Below are positions 36,288 through 48,013 of a stretch of 64,000 nt of DNA, piece by piece. The notes under the pieces are model-generated. The model was not told where the DNA came from and searched no databases. It saw only the letters and a program-made list of their open reading frames with translations. Origin of the DNA: JADKCZ01 sp963786945 (GTDB lineage Bacteria; Myxococcota; Myxococcia; Myxococcales; Anaeromyxobacteraceae); the NCBI GenBank assembly GCA_963786945.1, contig CAWBAO010000003.1:620001-684000 (forward strand), read 5' to 3'. A program made the position numbers and the translations under genes. Positions within the stretch are counted from its first letter, which is position 1; each line of letters begins with the position of its first letter.

Positions 36288-37742
36288 CTACTTCTCCTGG
36301 TCGGACTCCTTGAACCAGACCTTCTCCTGCTTCTTGGGCTTGGAGCCGGCGATGCCGGGCTTGGTCATCTCGAAGGGATCGAGGATGGCGTCGAGCTGCT
36401 CCTTGGTGAGCACCTGGTCGCGCAGGATCAGCTCGCGGACCGGCTTCCCGCTCAGGTTGGCCTCGCGGGCGATGCGCGCCGCGGTCTCGTAGCCGACGTG
36501 CGGGTTGATGGCGGTGATGACGCCCACGCTGTTGTCCACGTAGGCCTTCATCCGGTCGGCGTTGGCGGTGAGCCCCTCCACCAGGAACGTGCGGAAGACC
36601 ACGAAGGCGTTGGTCATGATGCTGATGGACTGGAGCAGGTTGAAGACCAGCACCGGCTCCATCACGTTGAGCTCGAACTGGCCGGCCTCGGAGGCGAGGC
36701 AGATGGTGTGGTCGTTGCCGATCACCTGGAAGGCCACCTGGTTCACCACCTCGGCCATGACCGGGTTGACCTTGCCGGGCATGATCGAGGAGCCGGGCTG
36801 GCGGGCCGGCAGGTTGAGCTCGCCCAGGCCGCAGCGCGGCCCGGAGGCCATCAGCCGCAGGTCGTTGGCGATCTTGGAGAGGTTCATCATGCAGACCTTG
36901 AGCGCCGCCGAGACCTCCGTGTAGGAGTCGGTGTTCTGGGTGGCGTCCACCAGGTCCTCGGCGGACCGGATGGGGAACCCGCTGAACTCGGCCAGGTACT
37001 TCACCACCGCCTTGATGTACTCCGGGTCGGCGTTGAGGCCGGTGCCGACCGCGGTGGCCCCCATGTTCACCTCGACGAGGTGCTGGCCGACCCCGCGGAT
37101 CCGGTCGAGGTCGCGCCCGATGACCCGCCGGTAGGCGCCGAACTCCTGGCCCAGGCGGATGGGCACGGCGTCCTGCAGGTGGGTGCGCCCCATCTTGATG
37201 AGGCCGTGGAACTCCTTCTCCTTGGCGGCGAAGGCGTCGTGGAGCTTCTGCAGCTCCACCAGCAGCCCGCGCCCCAGGTCGAGGGTGGCGAGGTGGACGC
37301 CGGTGGGGAAGGCGTCGTTGGTGGACTGCGCCATGTTGACGTGGCTGTTGGGGCTGATGACGGTGTAAGTGCCCTTGGGCTGGCCGAGCAGCTCGAGCGC
37401 CCGGTTGGCGATCACCTCGTTGGTGTTCATGTTGATGGAGGTGCCGGCGCCGCCCTGGATGGGATCCACGATGAACTGGGCGTTGAACTTCCCGGCGATG
37501 ACCTCGTCGGCCGCCCGGGCGATGGCGTCGGCCAGCTTGGCGTCGAGGTGGCCGGTGTCGCGGTTGGCCAGCGCCGCGGCCTTCTTGACGATGGCCATGG
37601 CGCGGATCAGCGCCGGGTGGAGCGGCAGGCCGGTGATGGGGAAGTTCTCGGCGCCCCGCAGGGACTGGACCCCGTAGTAGGCGTCGGCGGGGACCTCGCG
37701 GTCGCCGAGGAAGTCATGCTCCATCCGGACGTTGGTGCCCAT
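36288..37742 (-). CDS. aspA: Aspartate ammonia-lyase (aspartase)
   Basis: Converts aspartate to fumarate and ammonia. The 484-residue protein belongs to the aspartase/fumarase family: MRMEHDFLGDREVPADAYYGVQS-type start, GGAGTSINMNTNEVIANRALELLG, SPNSHVNMAQSTNDAFPTG, MGRTHLQDAVPIRLGQEF, and the signature loop GSSIMPGKVNPVMAEVVNQV. The long N-terminus and QPKGTY insert fit aspartase better than fumarase, as does its place beside asparaginase and a Dcu exchanger. A GGAG site precedes ATG 37742. The C-terminal Lys/Glu tail (PKKQEKVWFKESDQEK) is unusual but outside the fold. Confidence 0.94.
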   Translation of the reverse strand: MGTNVRMEHDFLGDREVPADAYYGVQSLRGAENFPITGLPLHPALIRAMAIVKKAAALANRDTGHLDAKLADAIARAADEVIAGKFNAQFIVDPIQGGAGTSINMNTNEVIANRALELLGQPKGTYTVISPNSHVNMAQSTNDAFPTGVHLATLDLGRGLLVELQKLHDAFAAKEKEFHGLIKMGRTHLQDAVPIRLGQEFGAYRRVIGRDLDRIRGVGQHLVEVNMGATAVGTGLNADPEYIKAVVKYLAEFSGFPIRSAEDLVDATQNTDSYTEVSAALKVCMMNLSKIANDLRLMASGPRCGLGELNLPARQPGSSIMPGKVNPVMAEVVNQVAFQVIGNDHTICLASEAGQFELNVMEPVLVFNLLQSISIMTNAFVVFRTFLVEGLTANADRMKAYVDNSVGVITAINPHVGYETAARIAREANLSGKPVRELILRDQVLTKEQLDAILDPFEMTKPGIAGSKPKKQEKVWFKESDQEK

Positions 37743-37782
37743 GGTGCTCTCTCCTTCGCGGCGCGCCGTCCCCGGCGCGCGG

Positions 37783-39090
37783 TCACATGATGAGGCGGCC
37801 CAGGATCAGCCCCGCCGTCACCGAGCCCGCGGTGGCGGCCAGGCCTGGCAGCATGAAGCTGTGGTTGAGGACCCACTTCCCGATGCGGGTGGTGCCGGTG
37901 CGGTCGAAGTTGATGGCGGCCACCAGCGTCGGGTAGTTGGGGATGAAGAAGTAGCCGTTCACGGCCGGGAACATGCCGGTGAGCGCGCTGGCCGGGAGGC
38001 CCAGGCTGACGCCGAGCGGCATGAGCGATCGCACCGTGGCGGCCTGGCTGTAGAGCAGGATCGACATGACGAAGAGGGCCACGGCGAAGAGCCAGGGCCG
38101 CTGGGTCACCAGCGCCTGCAGCGGCCCCTGGATCTGGTCGAGGTTGTTCTTGAAGAAGGTGTCGCCCATCCAGGCGATGCCGAAGATGGCGATGACCGCC
38201 TGCACGCCGGCGCGGAAGACCGACCCGTTGGCCATCTTCTCGACGTTGGCCCGGCAGGTCATGGCCATGAGCGCGGCGATCGAGAGCATCAGCATCTCGA
38301 TGGCCTGGGCCATGCCGAGGACCCGGGATCCGGCGCCGTCGCGCCAGGTGCGCAGCTCCGGGAAGGTCCCGAGCAGCACCACCAGGACCACGCCGATCAG
38401 GAAGAGGACCACCGAGAGCTTGGCGCGCCAGGTGGCCGGGCCGGCGGCGGCCGCCACCGCGGTGTCGGCCAGCCCCTCGGCCAGCCGCCGCTGGTACTCG
38501 GGATCGTCGGCCAGGTCCTTCCCCAGCCGGCTGGCCACGATGGCCCCCACGCCACAGCCGATCAGGGTGGCCGGGATGCAGACCGCCAGGATGACGCCGA
38601 GCGACGGGGCGCCGGGAAGCAGCCCGAGCAGGGCCACGGTGGCGGCCGAGATGGGGCTGGCGGTGATGGCCTGCTGCGAGGCGATCACCGAGATGGAGAG
38701 GGGCCGCTCCGGGCGGACCCCCGACTCGCGCGCCACCTCGGCGATGACCGGGAGGATGGCGTAGGCCACGTGGCCGGTGCCGGCGAAGAGGGTGAAGACG
38801 TAGGCCACCATCGGCGCCACGAAGGTGATGGCCGACGGGCGGGTCCGCAGCGCCTTGGTGGCCAGGTGGACCAGGAAGTCCATGCCGCCGGCCGCCTGCA
38901 GCCCGGCGGCCGCGGTCACCACCGCGGCGATCATCAGCATCACGTCGATGGGCGGGTCGGCTGGCGGCGCCCCGAAGACGAAGACCAGCAGGGCGGTGCC
39001 GAGCCCGCCCATGATGCCGAGCCCGAGGCCGCCGAGCCGGGCGCCGACCACGATGGCCCCGAGCACCACCACCAGCTGGATCCAGAGCAC
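37783..39090 (-). CDS. Anaerobic C4-dicarboxylate exchanger, DcuA/DcuB family
   Basis: Inner-membrane exchanger of fumarate, malate or aspartate for succinate, used in fumarate respiration. The ~435-residue protein starts at GTG 39090 (VLWIQLVVVLGAIVVGARLGGLGLGIMGGLG), preceded by a GGGGAGGGGACC ribosome-binding site. An upstream start at 39135 lacks one. Family segments include DVMLMIAAVVTAAAGLQAAGGMDFLV, FTLFAGTGHVAYAILPVIAEVA, IASQQAITASPISAATVALLG and GYFFIPNYPTLVAAINFDRTGTTRIGKWVLNHSFMLPGL. It heads the minus-strand operon dcu-aspA-ansB-porin-lipoprotein-DASS. DcuA versus DcuB cannot be settled here. Confidence 0.92.
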   Translation of the reverse strand: MLWIQLVVVLGAIVVGARLGGLGLGIMGGLGTALLVFVFGAPPADPPIDVMLMIAAVVTAAAGLQAAGGMDFLVHLATKALRTRPSAITFVAPMVAYVFTLFAGTGHVAYAILPVIAEVARESGVRPERPLSISVIASQQAITASPISAATVALLGLLPGAPSLGVILAVCIPATLIGCGVGAIVASRLGKDLADDPEYQRRLAEGLADTAVAAAAGPATWRAKLSVVLFLIGVVLVVLLGTFPELRTWRDGAGSRVLGMAQAIEMLMLSIAALMAMTCRANVEKMANGSVFRAGVQAVIAIFGIAWMGDTFFKNNLDQIQGPLQALVTQRPWLFAVALFVMSILLYSQAATVRSLMPLGVSLGLPASALTGMFPAVNGYFFIPNYPTLVAAINFDRTGTTRIGKWVLNHSFMLPGLAATAGSVTAGLILGRLIM

Positions 39091-39266
39091 GGTCCCCTCC
39101 CCCGCTTCGACGGTGGGGAAGGCTATGCCCCTCACTCATGGTGCGGGAGATGCCATTCGGGCTTGCGGCGCTTCGCCACGACCCGGCCGGGCCGCAAGCG
39201 CCCCGTCCCCCGGCGCCGGAGACCGCCGGCGCGCCGGTGCAGGCCCGTGGCCCGTCCGCGCGCCGC

Positions 39267-40346
39267 CTAGTCGCCGGCCAGGTCCGGCTCCTTGTCCATC
39301 TCCGCGATCCAGGAGGTGACCAGCGTGTAGGCGACCGCCAGGACGGCCGGGCCGATGAAGAGCCCGACCACGCCGAAGCCGATCAGCCCGCCGATGACGC
39401 CGGCGAAGATGAGCAGGAGCGGGAGGTCGGCCCCCTTCTTGATGAGCACGGGGCGCAGGATGTTGTCGATGGAGACCACGCCGACGCTCCAGACCAGGAG
39501 CACCGTGCCCCAGACGCTCGAGCCCGTGGCGTAGAGCCAGATCACCGCGCCGGCCATCACCAGCAGCGGCCCGATCTGGGCGATGCAGAAGACCAGCACG
39601 ATGGCGGTGAGCAGCCCGGCGTGCGGGATGCCGGCCACCGCCAGCCCCACGCCGGCCAGCGTGGTCTGGACCAGGGCCGTGACCACCACGCCGAGGGCGA
39701 CGGCGCGCACCGCCTTCCCTGCCAGCTCCACCGCCCCCTCGCCCTTCTGGCCCGCCAGCCGGCGGAAGAAGCGGCGCAGGCCGGTCGCCGCCGCCTCGCC
39801 GCTGGAGAAGAGGATCGCGGTGATGATGACGGTGAGCAGGAACTGGACGATGGTCCCACCGATGCTGCCGGCCCGGTCGATGAGCCAGCGGAAGGCCTGC
39901 TGCGCGTAGGGGGCCAGCTGGGTCCCGAGCGATCCGGGCTCGGCCGCCGACAGGGCGAGCCACTTGGCCTCGAGGCTCGCTCCGACCAGCGGGAGCGACC
40001 CGAGCCACCCGGGAGGATCCGGCAGGGGCCGCTCCAGGCCGCCCTTGACCGCCTCGACCAGCCGGTCGGAGTTCTCCACGATGGTCGAGATGCCCAGGTA
40101 GAGCGGCACCACCAGGAACGCCAGCAGCACCAGCACCATCACCGCCACGGCCGGCCCGCGCCGCCCCCCGAACCGGCGCTGGAACCAGAGCAGGATCGGC
40201 CAGGTGGCGACCGCGATCATGGCGGCCCAGACCAGGGCGAGGACGAAGGGGCGCATCACCCAGGCGGTGCCCAGGACCAGGACCGCCAGGGCGACGATGG
40301 CCAGGGTGACGCGGGGCAGGTCGAGCGGGCGCGGCGGGGAGGTCAT
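39267..40346 (-). CDS. AI-2E family transporter (UPF0118/YdiK-like)
   Basis: A 359-residue membrane protein with the AI-2E family layout: two N-terminal hydrophobic segments (VTLAIVALAVLVLGTAWVMRPFVLALVWAAMIAVATWPI), a soluble middle region, then about five to six membrane segments. Conserved segments are FLLTVIITAILFSSG, GVVVTALVQTTLAGVGLAVAGIPHAGLLTAIVLVFCIAQIGP, DNILRPVLIKKGADLPLLLIFAGVIGGLIGFG and LFIGPAVLAV. Members include TqsA and proposed Na+/H+ antiporters, so the substrate is open. It lies 176 bases upstream of the dcu operon on the same strand; nothing recognisable was seen in that gap. Confidence 0.88.
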   Translation of the reverse strand: MTSPPRPLDLPRVTLAIVALAVLVLGTAWVMRPFVLALVWAAMIAVATWPILLWFQRRFGGRRGPAVAVMVLVLLAFLVVPLYLGISTIVENSDRLVEAVKGGLERPLPDPPGWLGSLPLVGASLEAKWLALSAAEPGSLGTQLAPYAQQAFRWLIDRAGSIGGTIVQFLLTVIITAILFSSGEAAATGLRRFFRRLAGQKGEGAVELAGKAVRAVALGVVVTALVQTTLAGVGLAVAGIPHAGLLTAIVLVFCIAQIGPLLVMAGAVIWLYATGSSVWGTVLLVWSVGVVSIDNILRPVLIKKGADLPLLLIFAGVIGGLIGFGVVGLFIGPAVLAVAYTLVTSWIAEMDKEPDLAGD

Positions 40347-40548
40347 GATGGGTGGTCCTCCGTGACCACCGGCGTGGGCCTGGTCCGTGGAGCCGGTGAG
40401 GATACGGCTTCACGCAGCGTAGTGCCAGCCTGCGCGGGAGGGACCCGGCCATACAGGTATCCACCAAGGGATGGTCCCAGGAGCCCGGCTCGACCGGGAC
40501 TCCACGGCGGCGGTGTCCCGGGGCCCATGACCGGGCTACAGTCCCGCC

Positions 40549-41628
40549 ATGCGCGCCGTCGACACCAGCCGGGAGCTGGCCCTCCCCCTCGCCAGCGACG
40601 CCACCCTGCGCCGGCGCTTCCTCGTCCTCAACGAGCCGCTCCCCGGGAACCTGCGCTTCGGCGTGCTGCTGGAGACGCTCGATCGGCTGGCGGCCGACAC
40701 GGCCGTCGACTACGCGCGCCAGGCCCACCCGGAGGCCAAGGTGGTCACCGCGGCGGTCGACGAGATCCTGGTCCGCCGCCCGGCCGATGCCTCGCGCGAC
40801 CTGGTCTGCCGCGCCCGCATCAACCGGGTGGGGCGCACCTCCATGGAGGTGGGGCTGCGGGTGGAGGCGGCCGAAGGGGCGGCCCACTTCGCCAGCTGCC
40901 ACTTCACCATGGTGGCCCGCAGCGGCGACGGCCCCGGGGCCACCTCGGTCGGGGTGCCGCCGCTCGATCCCGGCGACCCGGTGGCCGCCCGGCGCGAGGC
41001 GAGCGCCATCCAGCGGCAGCAGGCCTGGCGGGCGCGGCAGGTGGCGGCCGGGGAGCCGCCCTCGCGCCAGGAGTTCGAGCTGCTGGCGGGCCTGCACCGG
41101 GCGCAGGACCAGGAGGGCTTCGCCGGCCTGCGGGCCGGTCGGCTGGTGGTGGAGAGCTGGGAGCGGACCTACCCCGAGCAGGAGAACTACTCGAAGGCGA
41201 TCTTCGGCGGCTACATCATGCGCCGCGCCTACGAGCTGGCCTCCATCTGCGCCGAGCGGGTCGCCCCCGGGCGGCCGGTGGTGGCCGCGGTCAACCGCGT
41301 CAACTTCTTCGAGCCGGTGCGCATCGGCGACACCCTGCGCTTCACCGCCAGCGTGGTCTTCACCGAGGGGCCGGCCATCTGCGTCCAGACCGCCATCGAG
41401 CGCCACTCGCGTGACCGGACCGCCCACGCCCTCTCCAACTCCTGCCTCTTCACGTTCGCCAACGTCACGCCGCAGATGACCCTGGCCAGCGTGCCTCCGG
41501 TCCACCCGGCCACCTACGCCGAGGACGCCCGCTGGCTGGACGCCCGCCGCAACCTCATCGACCAGGCGGCGCGGCTGCGCGAGGGAGCCTGGCTCGGTCT
41601 CCAGGGGGCGCCGCCGCCCGCCAGGTAG
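40549..41628 (+). CDS. Double hot-dog acyl-CoA thioesterase
   Basis: A 359-residue protein built from two hot-dog domains. The first (~residues 25-130) holds LFVLNEPLPGNLRFGVLLETLDRLAADTAV-like text and TSMEVGLRVEAAEGAAHFASCHFTMVAR. The second (~residues 195-310) holds NYSKAIFGGYIMRRAYELASICAERV and VAAVNRVNFFEPVRIGDTLRFTASVVF. The arrangement resembles ACOT9/ACOT12-type thioesterases that hydrolyse acyl-CoAs. The acyl specificity is unknown. It is a single gene diverging from the AI-2E gene, with a 202-base intergenic region in which I see no firm regulatory site. Confidence 0.82.
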   Translation: MRAVDTSRELALPLASDATLRRRFLVLNEPLPGNLRFGVLLETLDRLAADTAVDYARQAHPEAKVVTAAVDEILVRRPADASRDLVCRARINRVGRTSMEVGLRVEAAEGAAHFASCHFTMVARSGDGPGATSVGVPPLDPGDPVAARREASAIQRQQAWRARQVAAGEPPSRQEFELLAGLHRAQDQEGFAGLRAGRLVVESWERTYPEQENYSKAIFGGYIMRRAYELASICAERVAPGRPVVAAVNRVNFFEPVRIGDTLRFTASVVFTEGPAICVQTAIERHSRDRTAHALSNSCLFTFANVTPQMTLASVPPVHPATYAEDARWLDARRNLIDQAARLREGAWLGLQGAPPPAR

Positions 41629-41683
41629 GCGGCCGGGTGGCCTGCCCGCACGCGAGGCCATCGAGGCCAGGAGCGCCGCTGGC

Positions 41684-42468
41684 TCACCCGGGTCCGGCCA
41701 TGCGCCGGAACAGCCGGTCCCGGTCGCTGTCGAAGTGGTACAGCTTGGCCACCTGGATCTCCTTCGCGAGCCAGCTGCTGGCCAGGACCGCCAGGAGCAT
41801 CCCGACCACCGGCCCGGCCCAGTAGAGCCACCAGCCCTGCCACTGCCCGGAGATCACCGACGGTCCGAGGCTGCGTGCCGGGTTGGTGCTGGTGCCCGAG
41901 ATGGGCGACTCGGCCCACACCATGATCGCGTACAGGGGGGGAAGAGGGCTGGGGTGAAGGGACGCAGCCTCCGGAAGCCCAGGAAGACGGCGAGCAGCGT
42001 GACCATCGCGAACGTCGTGACGACCTCGCCGAGGAAGACCGTCGAGGGCGAGTAGCCGGCCCCCGGCACGGTCGCGCCGAAGGCCACGCTCCTCCCCATC
42101 TCGCCCCAGAGCAGCAGCGGCAGCAATCCCACCACCGCCCCGATCAGCTGGGCCGCGATGTAGCCGAGGGTGGTCCGCAGGTCGAGCTTGCCCATCAGCC
42201 GGAACCCCAGCGTCACCACCGGGTTGATGTGCGCTCCGCTCACCTTCCCGACCGGCGAGAGCGCAATCGAGGCGCCGGTGGTCCCGAAGAGGAAGCCGGT
42301 GATGAGGCGCCTCAGCCCTTCGCTCGGGACGAGGCGCGCCATGGGGCTGCCGTCGCCGAACATCAGGATCACCAGCGAGAGGCCGACCAGGACCAGCACG
42401 GCCGTCCCGACGAGCTCGGAGACGAGGTGCGCCCAGGGGAGGCGCCGGTCGTTCACCGGCTCCATCAC
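41684..42468 (-). CDS. Aquaporin/MIP family channel, frameshifted at 41935-41941
   Basis: Water or small-solute channel with six membrane segments. The first pore motif is SGAHINPVVTLG (NPV in place of the usual NPA) and the second GTSTNPARSLGP (NPA). The N-terminal 175 residues read from ATG 42468; the rest (LYAIMVWAESPISGTSTNPARSLGP to RRMAGPG) is in another frame. The break coincides with a seven-G run at 41935-41941; one extra base restores FPPLYAIMVWAE. Complete length would be ~261 residues. The second NPAR motif with SISGTSTN resembles water-selective aquaporins rather than glycerol facilitators. It overlaps the glucose dehydrogenase stop by four bases. Confidence 0.88.
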
Positions 42469-43511
42469 GCCCCGGAGAACTGGATGACGACCTTGATGTC
42501 GTCGGGCCGCCGCTCCAGGGCCTGCTTGAAGTCCTCCGGCCTCTCACGGCGCGTGATCAGGCGCCCCAGCCACTTCCGATCGGCGCGGGCCAGGGCCTCG
42601 GTCGCCTTGTACCAGTGGCGCTTGTTGGCGTTCACGCTGCCGACCACCACGTTGTTCTTCAGGACCACGGCCGCGGCCATGTCGGCGGTGGCCCGGGGGG
42701 CCACTCCGCCCGCACCGACCCCCGTCAGGCAGACCACCCCGCCCGCACCGATCTTCTGGACCGCCTCCGCGATCACCGCCCCCACGCCGGTGCACTCGAC
42801 GATGACGTCCGGCTCGAAGCCGACGTCCAGGACGCTCCCGGAGTGATAGGTCGCCCCCAGCTCCCGGACCAGCTCCGGCTTGAGCCCGGTCTCGACGCGG
42901 TCGAGGACGTGGACCTGCATCCCGTGCAGGGTGGCCCCGAGGGCCGCCAGGAGGCCGATCGGGCCCGCGCCGGTCACCAGCACGGTCTTGGGCTGCCAGA
43001 AGGCGCGCTGCCCCACCGCCAGGACCTGCTCCAGGGCCTTGGCGATCACCGTCGCCGGCTCGAGCAGCACGCCGAGGAGTCCCAGGGACGGGTCCACCTT
43101 CATGGCGTACTCGGGCTCGATGCGCCAGCGCTCCGACATGAAGCCGTGGATCTGCTTGATTCCACGCTCGGTGTACTGGCCGTTCCGGCACATGTCCCAC
43201 TCCCCCACCGCGCAGTTGGGGCAGGGGACGGTGTCGGGGCGGCGGACGATGCCGACCACGAGATCACCCTTCTTGAGACCGCCGCCCGGGCCCGGGTCCA
43301 GCACCCGGCCGAGCGACTCGTGGCCGAGCACGAGGCGCGGCCTTCCGGGCGGCGCCCAGCCGTACTTCCCTTCCACGATCTCGACGTCGGTCCCGCAGAC
43401 GCCGACGGCGATGGCCTCCACGAGGACCGAGCCCTCACGCGGATCGGGCTCGGGGACCTCTTCGAGACGGGCGGTCCCGGCCTTCCCGGGCTCCACGGTG
43501 ATCGCCTTCAT
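42465..43511 (-). CDS. Glucose 1-dehydrogenase family zinc alcohol dehydrogenase (MDR)
   Basis: A 348-residue medium-chain dehydrogenase. The catalytic zinc ligands typical of archaeal-type glucose dehydrogenase are visible: Cys in VGVCGTDVEI and His-Glu in VLGHESLGRVLDPG. A partial second cysteine cluster is VPCPNCAVGEWDMC. The nucleotide fold follows at VLVTGAGPIGLLAALGATLHG, and the C-terminal half contains the Glu_dehyd_C-like GSVNANKRHWYKATEALARAD. The product would be gluconolactone from glucose or a related sugar. It is cotranscribed with the aquaporin (four-base overlap) and diverges from the GH13 gene. Confidence 0.85.
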   Translation of the reverse strand: MKAITVEPGKAGTARLEEVPEPDPREGSVLVEAIAVGVCGTDVEIVEGKYGWAPPGRPRLVLGHESLGRVLDPGPGGGLKKGDLVVGIVRRPDTVPCPNCAVGEWDMCRNGQYTERGIKQIHGFMSERWRIEPEYAMKVDPSLGLLGVLLEPATVIAKALEQVLAVGQRAFWQPKTVLVTGAGPIGLLAALGATLHGMQVHVLDRVETGLKPELVRELGATYHSGSVLDVGFEPDVIVECTGVGAVIAEAVQKIGAGGVVCLTGVGAGGVAPRATADMAAAVVLKNNVVVGSVNANKRHWYKATEALARADRKWLGRLITRRERPEDFKQALERRPDDIKVVIQFSGA

Positions 43512-43723
43512 GGGCCACTCCCTTCGACTCGCGGCGCTCCGCTGGACTCTCGCACGATCGCGGCGAGGCCCACCGCGCCCTCCGGGGTGTGGGCACGGAG
43601 TGATCTACCTCGCGGCGGGCCCGCAGCCCGCCACCGTCCGGCCATGACCCAAGTGGGCCGGGGGCCTGCGAAGCCCGAGCCGCTGGCCCGCGGGTTAGCC
43701 TCCGGACCTGGAAAGGCGGCGAC

Positions 43724-45211
43724 ATGAAGCGCAGGCCGCTCCTCTATCAGCTCAACACCAGGGTCCTCCTGAACGAGCGGGGCCGGGTGCTGGGCCGGCC
43801 GGCCACGCTCGACGACCTGCCCGACGCGCTGCTCGACGAGGCGGCCGCCGCCGGCTTCGACTGGGTCTGGCCGCTCGGCGTCTGGCGCACCGGGCCCGAG
43901 GCCCGGGCCGTCTCGCTGGCCCGCGCCGACTGGCGGGCCGGGTTCCTCGAGGACCTGCCGGACCTCCGGGACGAGGACATCACCGGCTCCCCGTTCGCCA
44001 TCCAGGCCTACGAGGCCAGGCCCGAGTACGGCGGCGAGGCGGCCCTGGCGCGGCTCCGCGCCCGGCTGGCGAGGCGCGGCCTCGCGCTCATGCTCGACTT
44101 CGTCCCCAACCACGTGAGCCCGGACCACCCGTGGGTGGCCAGCCATCCGGAGTGGCTCATCGAGGGGCGGGAGGAGGACCTGGCCCGCGAGCCGCAGGAC
44201 TGGATCCGGCTGGGCGGCCGGGTGCTGGCCCACGGCCGCGATCCGTACTTCCCGGGCTGGCCCGACACCGTCCAGCTCGACTACCGGCATCCCGGCCTGC
44301 GGGCCGCCATGGTCGAGGAGCTGCGCCGCGTGGCGGCCCGGTGCGACGGGGTGCGCTGCGACATGGCGATGCTGCTGCTGCCCGAGGTCTTCGCGCGCAC
44401 CTGGGGCGAGCGCCCCTCTCCGCGCGACGGCGCGGCGCCGGCCGGGGGCTCGTTCTGGCCGCAGGCCATCGGGGAGGTCCGCCGCGAGCGGCCGGGCTTC
44501 GTCCTCCTGGCCGAGGTCTACTGGGACCTCGAGTGGGTGCTGCAGCAGCAGGGCTTCGACTTCACCTACGACAAGCGGCTCTACGACCGGCTCCGCGCCG
44601 GGGCGGCCGGGCCGGTGCGCGAGCACCTCCGGGCCGAGCCCGGCTTCCAGGAGCGCTCGGCGCGGTTCCTGGAGAACCACGACGAGCCGCGGGCGGCGGC
44701 GACCTTCCCGCCGGACCAGCACCGGGCCGCGGCGGTGGTGGCCTTCGTGGCCCCCGGGCTCCGCTTCCTCCAGGAGGGACAGCTCGACGGCCGCACGGTC
44801 CACGTCTCCATGCACCTCGGCCGGCGCCGCGACGAGCCCGTGGACACCGGGCTGCGCGCCTTCTACCAGCGCCTGCTGGCCGCGCTGGCCCGGCCCGAGG
44901 CCCATGACGGCGCCTGGCGACTGCGCGACTGCCGCGCCGCCTGGCCCGGCAACCCGACCTCCGGGCAGTTCCTGGTCCAGTCCTGGGAGGCGCCGGCCGG
45001 CCGCCTCCTGGCCTGCGTCAACTACGGGCCGACCCGGGGCCAGTGCTGGGCCGACGCCACCTTCGCCGGGCTGGAGGGGCGGCAGGTCGTGCTCTCCGAC
45101 CTGCTGGGACCCGACCGGTACGAGCGGGACGGGACCGGGCTCGCACATGAAGGGCTGTATCTCGACATGCCGGCCTGGGGACACCATGTCTTCGAGGTGA
45201 AGGCGGCCTGA
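43724..45211 (+). CDS. GH13 alpha-amylase family protein
   Basis: A 495-residue TIM-barrel glycoside hydrolase. The four GH13 regions are present: DFVPNH (region I), GVRCDMAM (II, nucleophile Asp), LLAEVYW (III, acid/base Glu) and FLENHDEPR (IV, transition-state Asp). There is no signal peptide, so it acts in the cytoplasm on alpha-glucans, maltooligosaccharides or a trehalose-like substrate. The first strand YQLNTRVLLNERGRVLGRPATLDDLPD is typical of a compact amylase subgroup lacking extra N-terminal domains. A GH63-like glucosidase begins 57 bases later on the same strand. An AAGG site precedes ATG 43724. Confidence 0.88.
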   Translation: MKRRPLLYQLNTRVLLNERGRVLGRPATLDDLPDALLDEAAAAGFDWVWPLGVWRTGPEARAVSLARADWRAGFLEDLPDLRDEDITGSPFAIQAYEARPEYGGEAALARLRARLARRGLALMLDFVPNHVSPDHPWVASHPEWLIEGREEDLAREPQDWIRLGGRVLAHGRDPYFPGWPDTVQLDYRHPGLRAAMVEELRRVAARCDGVRCDMAMLLLPEVFARTWGERPSPRDGAAPAGGSFWPQAIGEVRRERPGFVLLAEVYWDLEWVLQQQGFDFTYDKRLYDRLRAGAAGPVREHLRAEPGFQERSARFLENHDEPRAAATFPPDQHRAAAVVAFVAPGLRFLQEGQLDGRTVHVSMHLGRRRDEPVDTGLRAFYQRLLAALARPEAHDGAWRLRDCRAAWPGNPTSGQFLVQSWEAPAGRLLACVNYGPTRGQCWADATFAGLEGRQVVLSDLLGPDRYERDGTGLAHEGLYLDMPAWGHHVFEVKAA

Positions 45212-45268
45212 GGCCAGGCGAACCGGCCCGGCCCCGGGGCCGGGACACCACGCAGCGAGGAGAGGCTC

Positions 45269-47990
<2,722 letters not shown>

Positions 47991-48013
<23 letters not shown>

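Noticed and set aside
39091..39266. Sigma-54-like TGGCAT...GC element upstream of the dcu gene
   Set aside because: The distance between GG and GC is 8 bases instead of 10, and the -12 half matches poorly.
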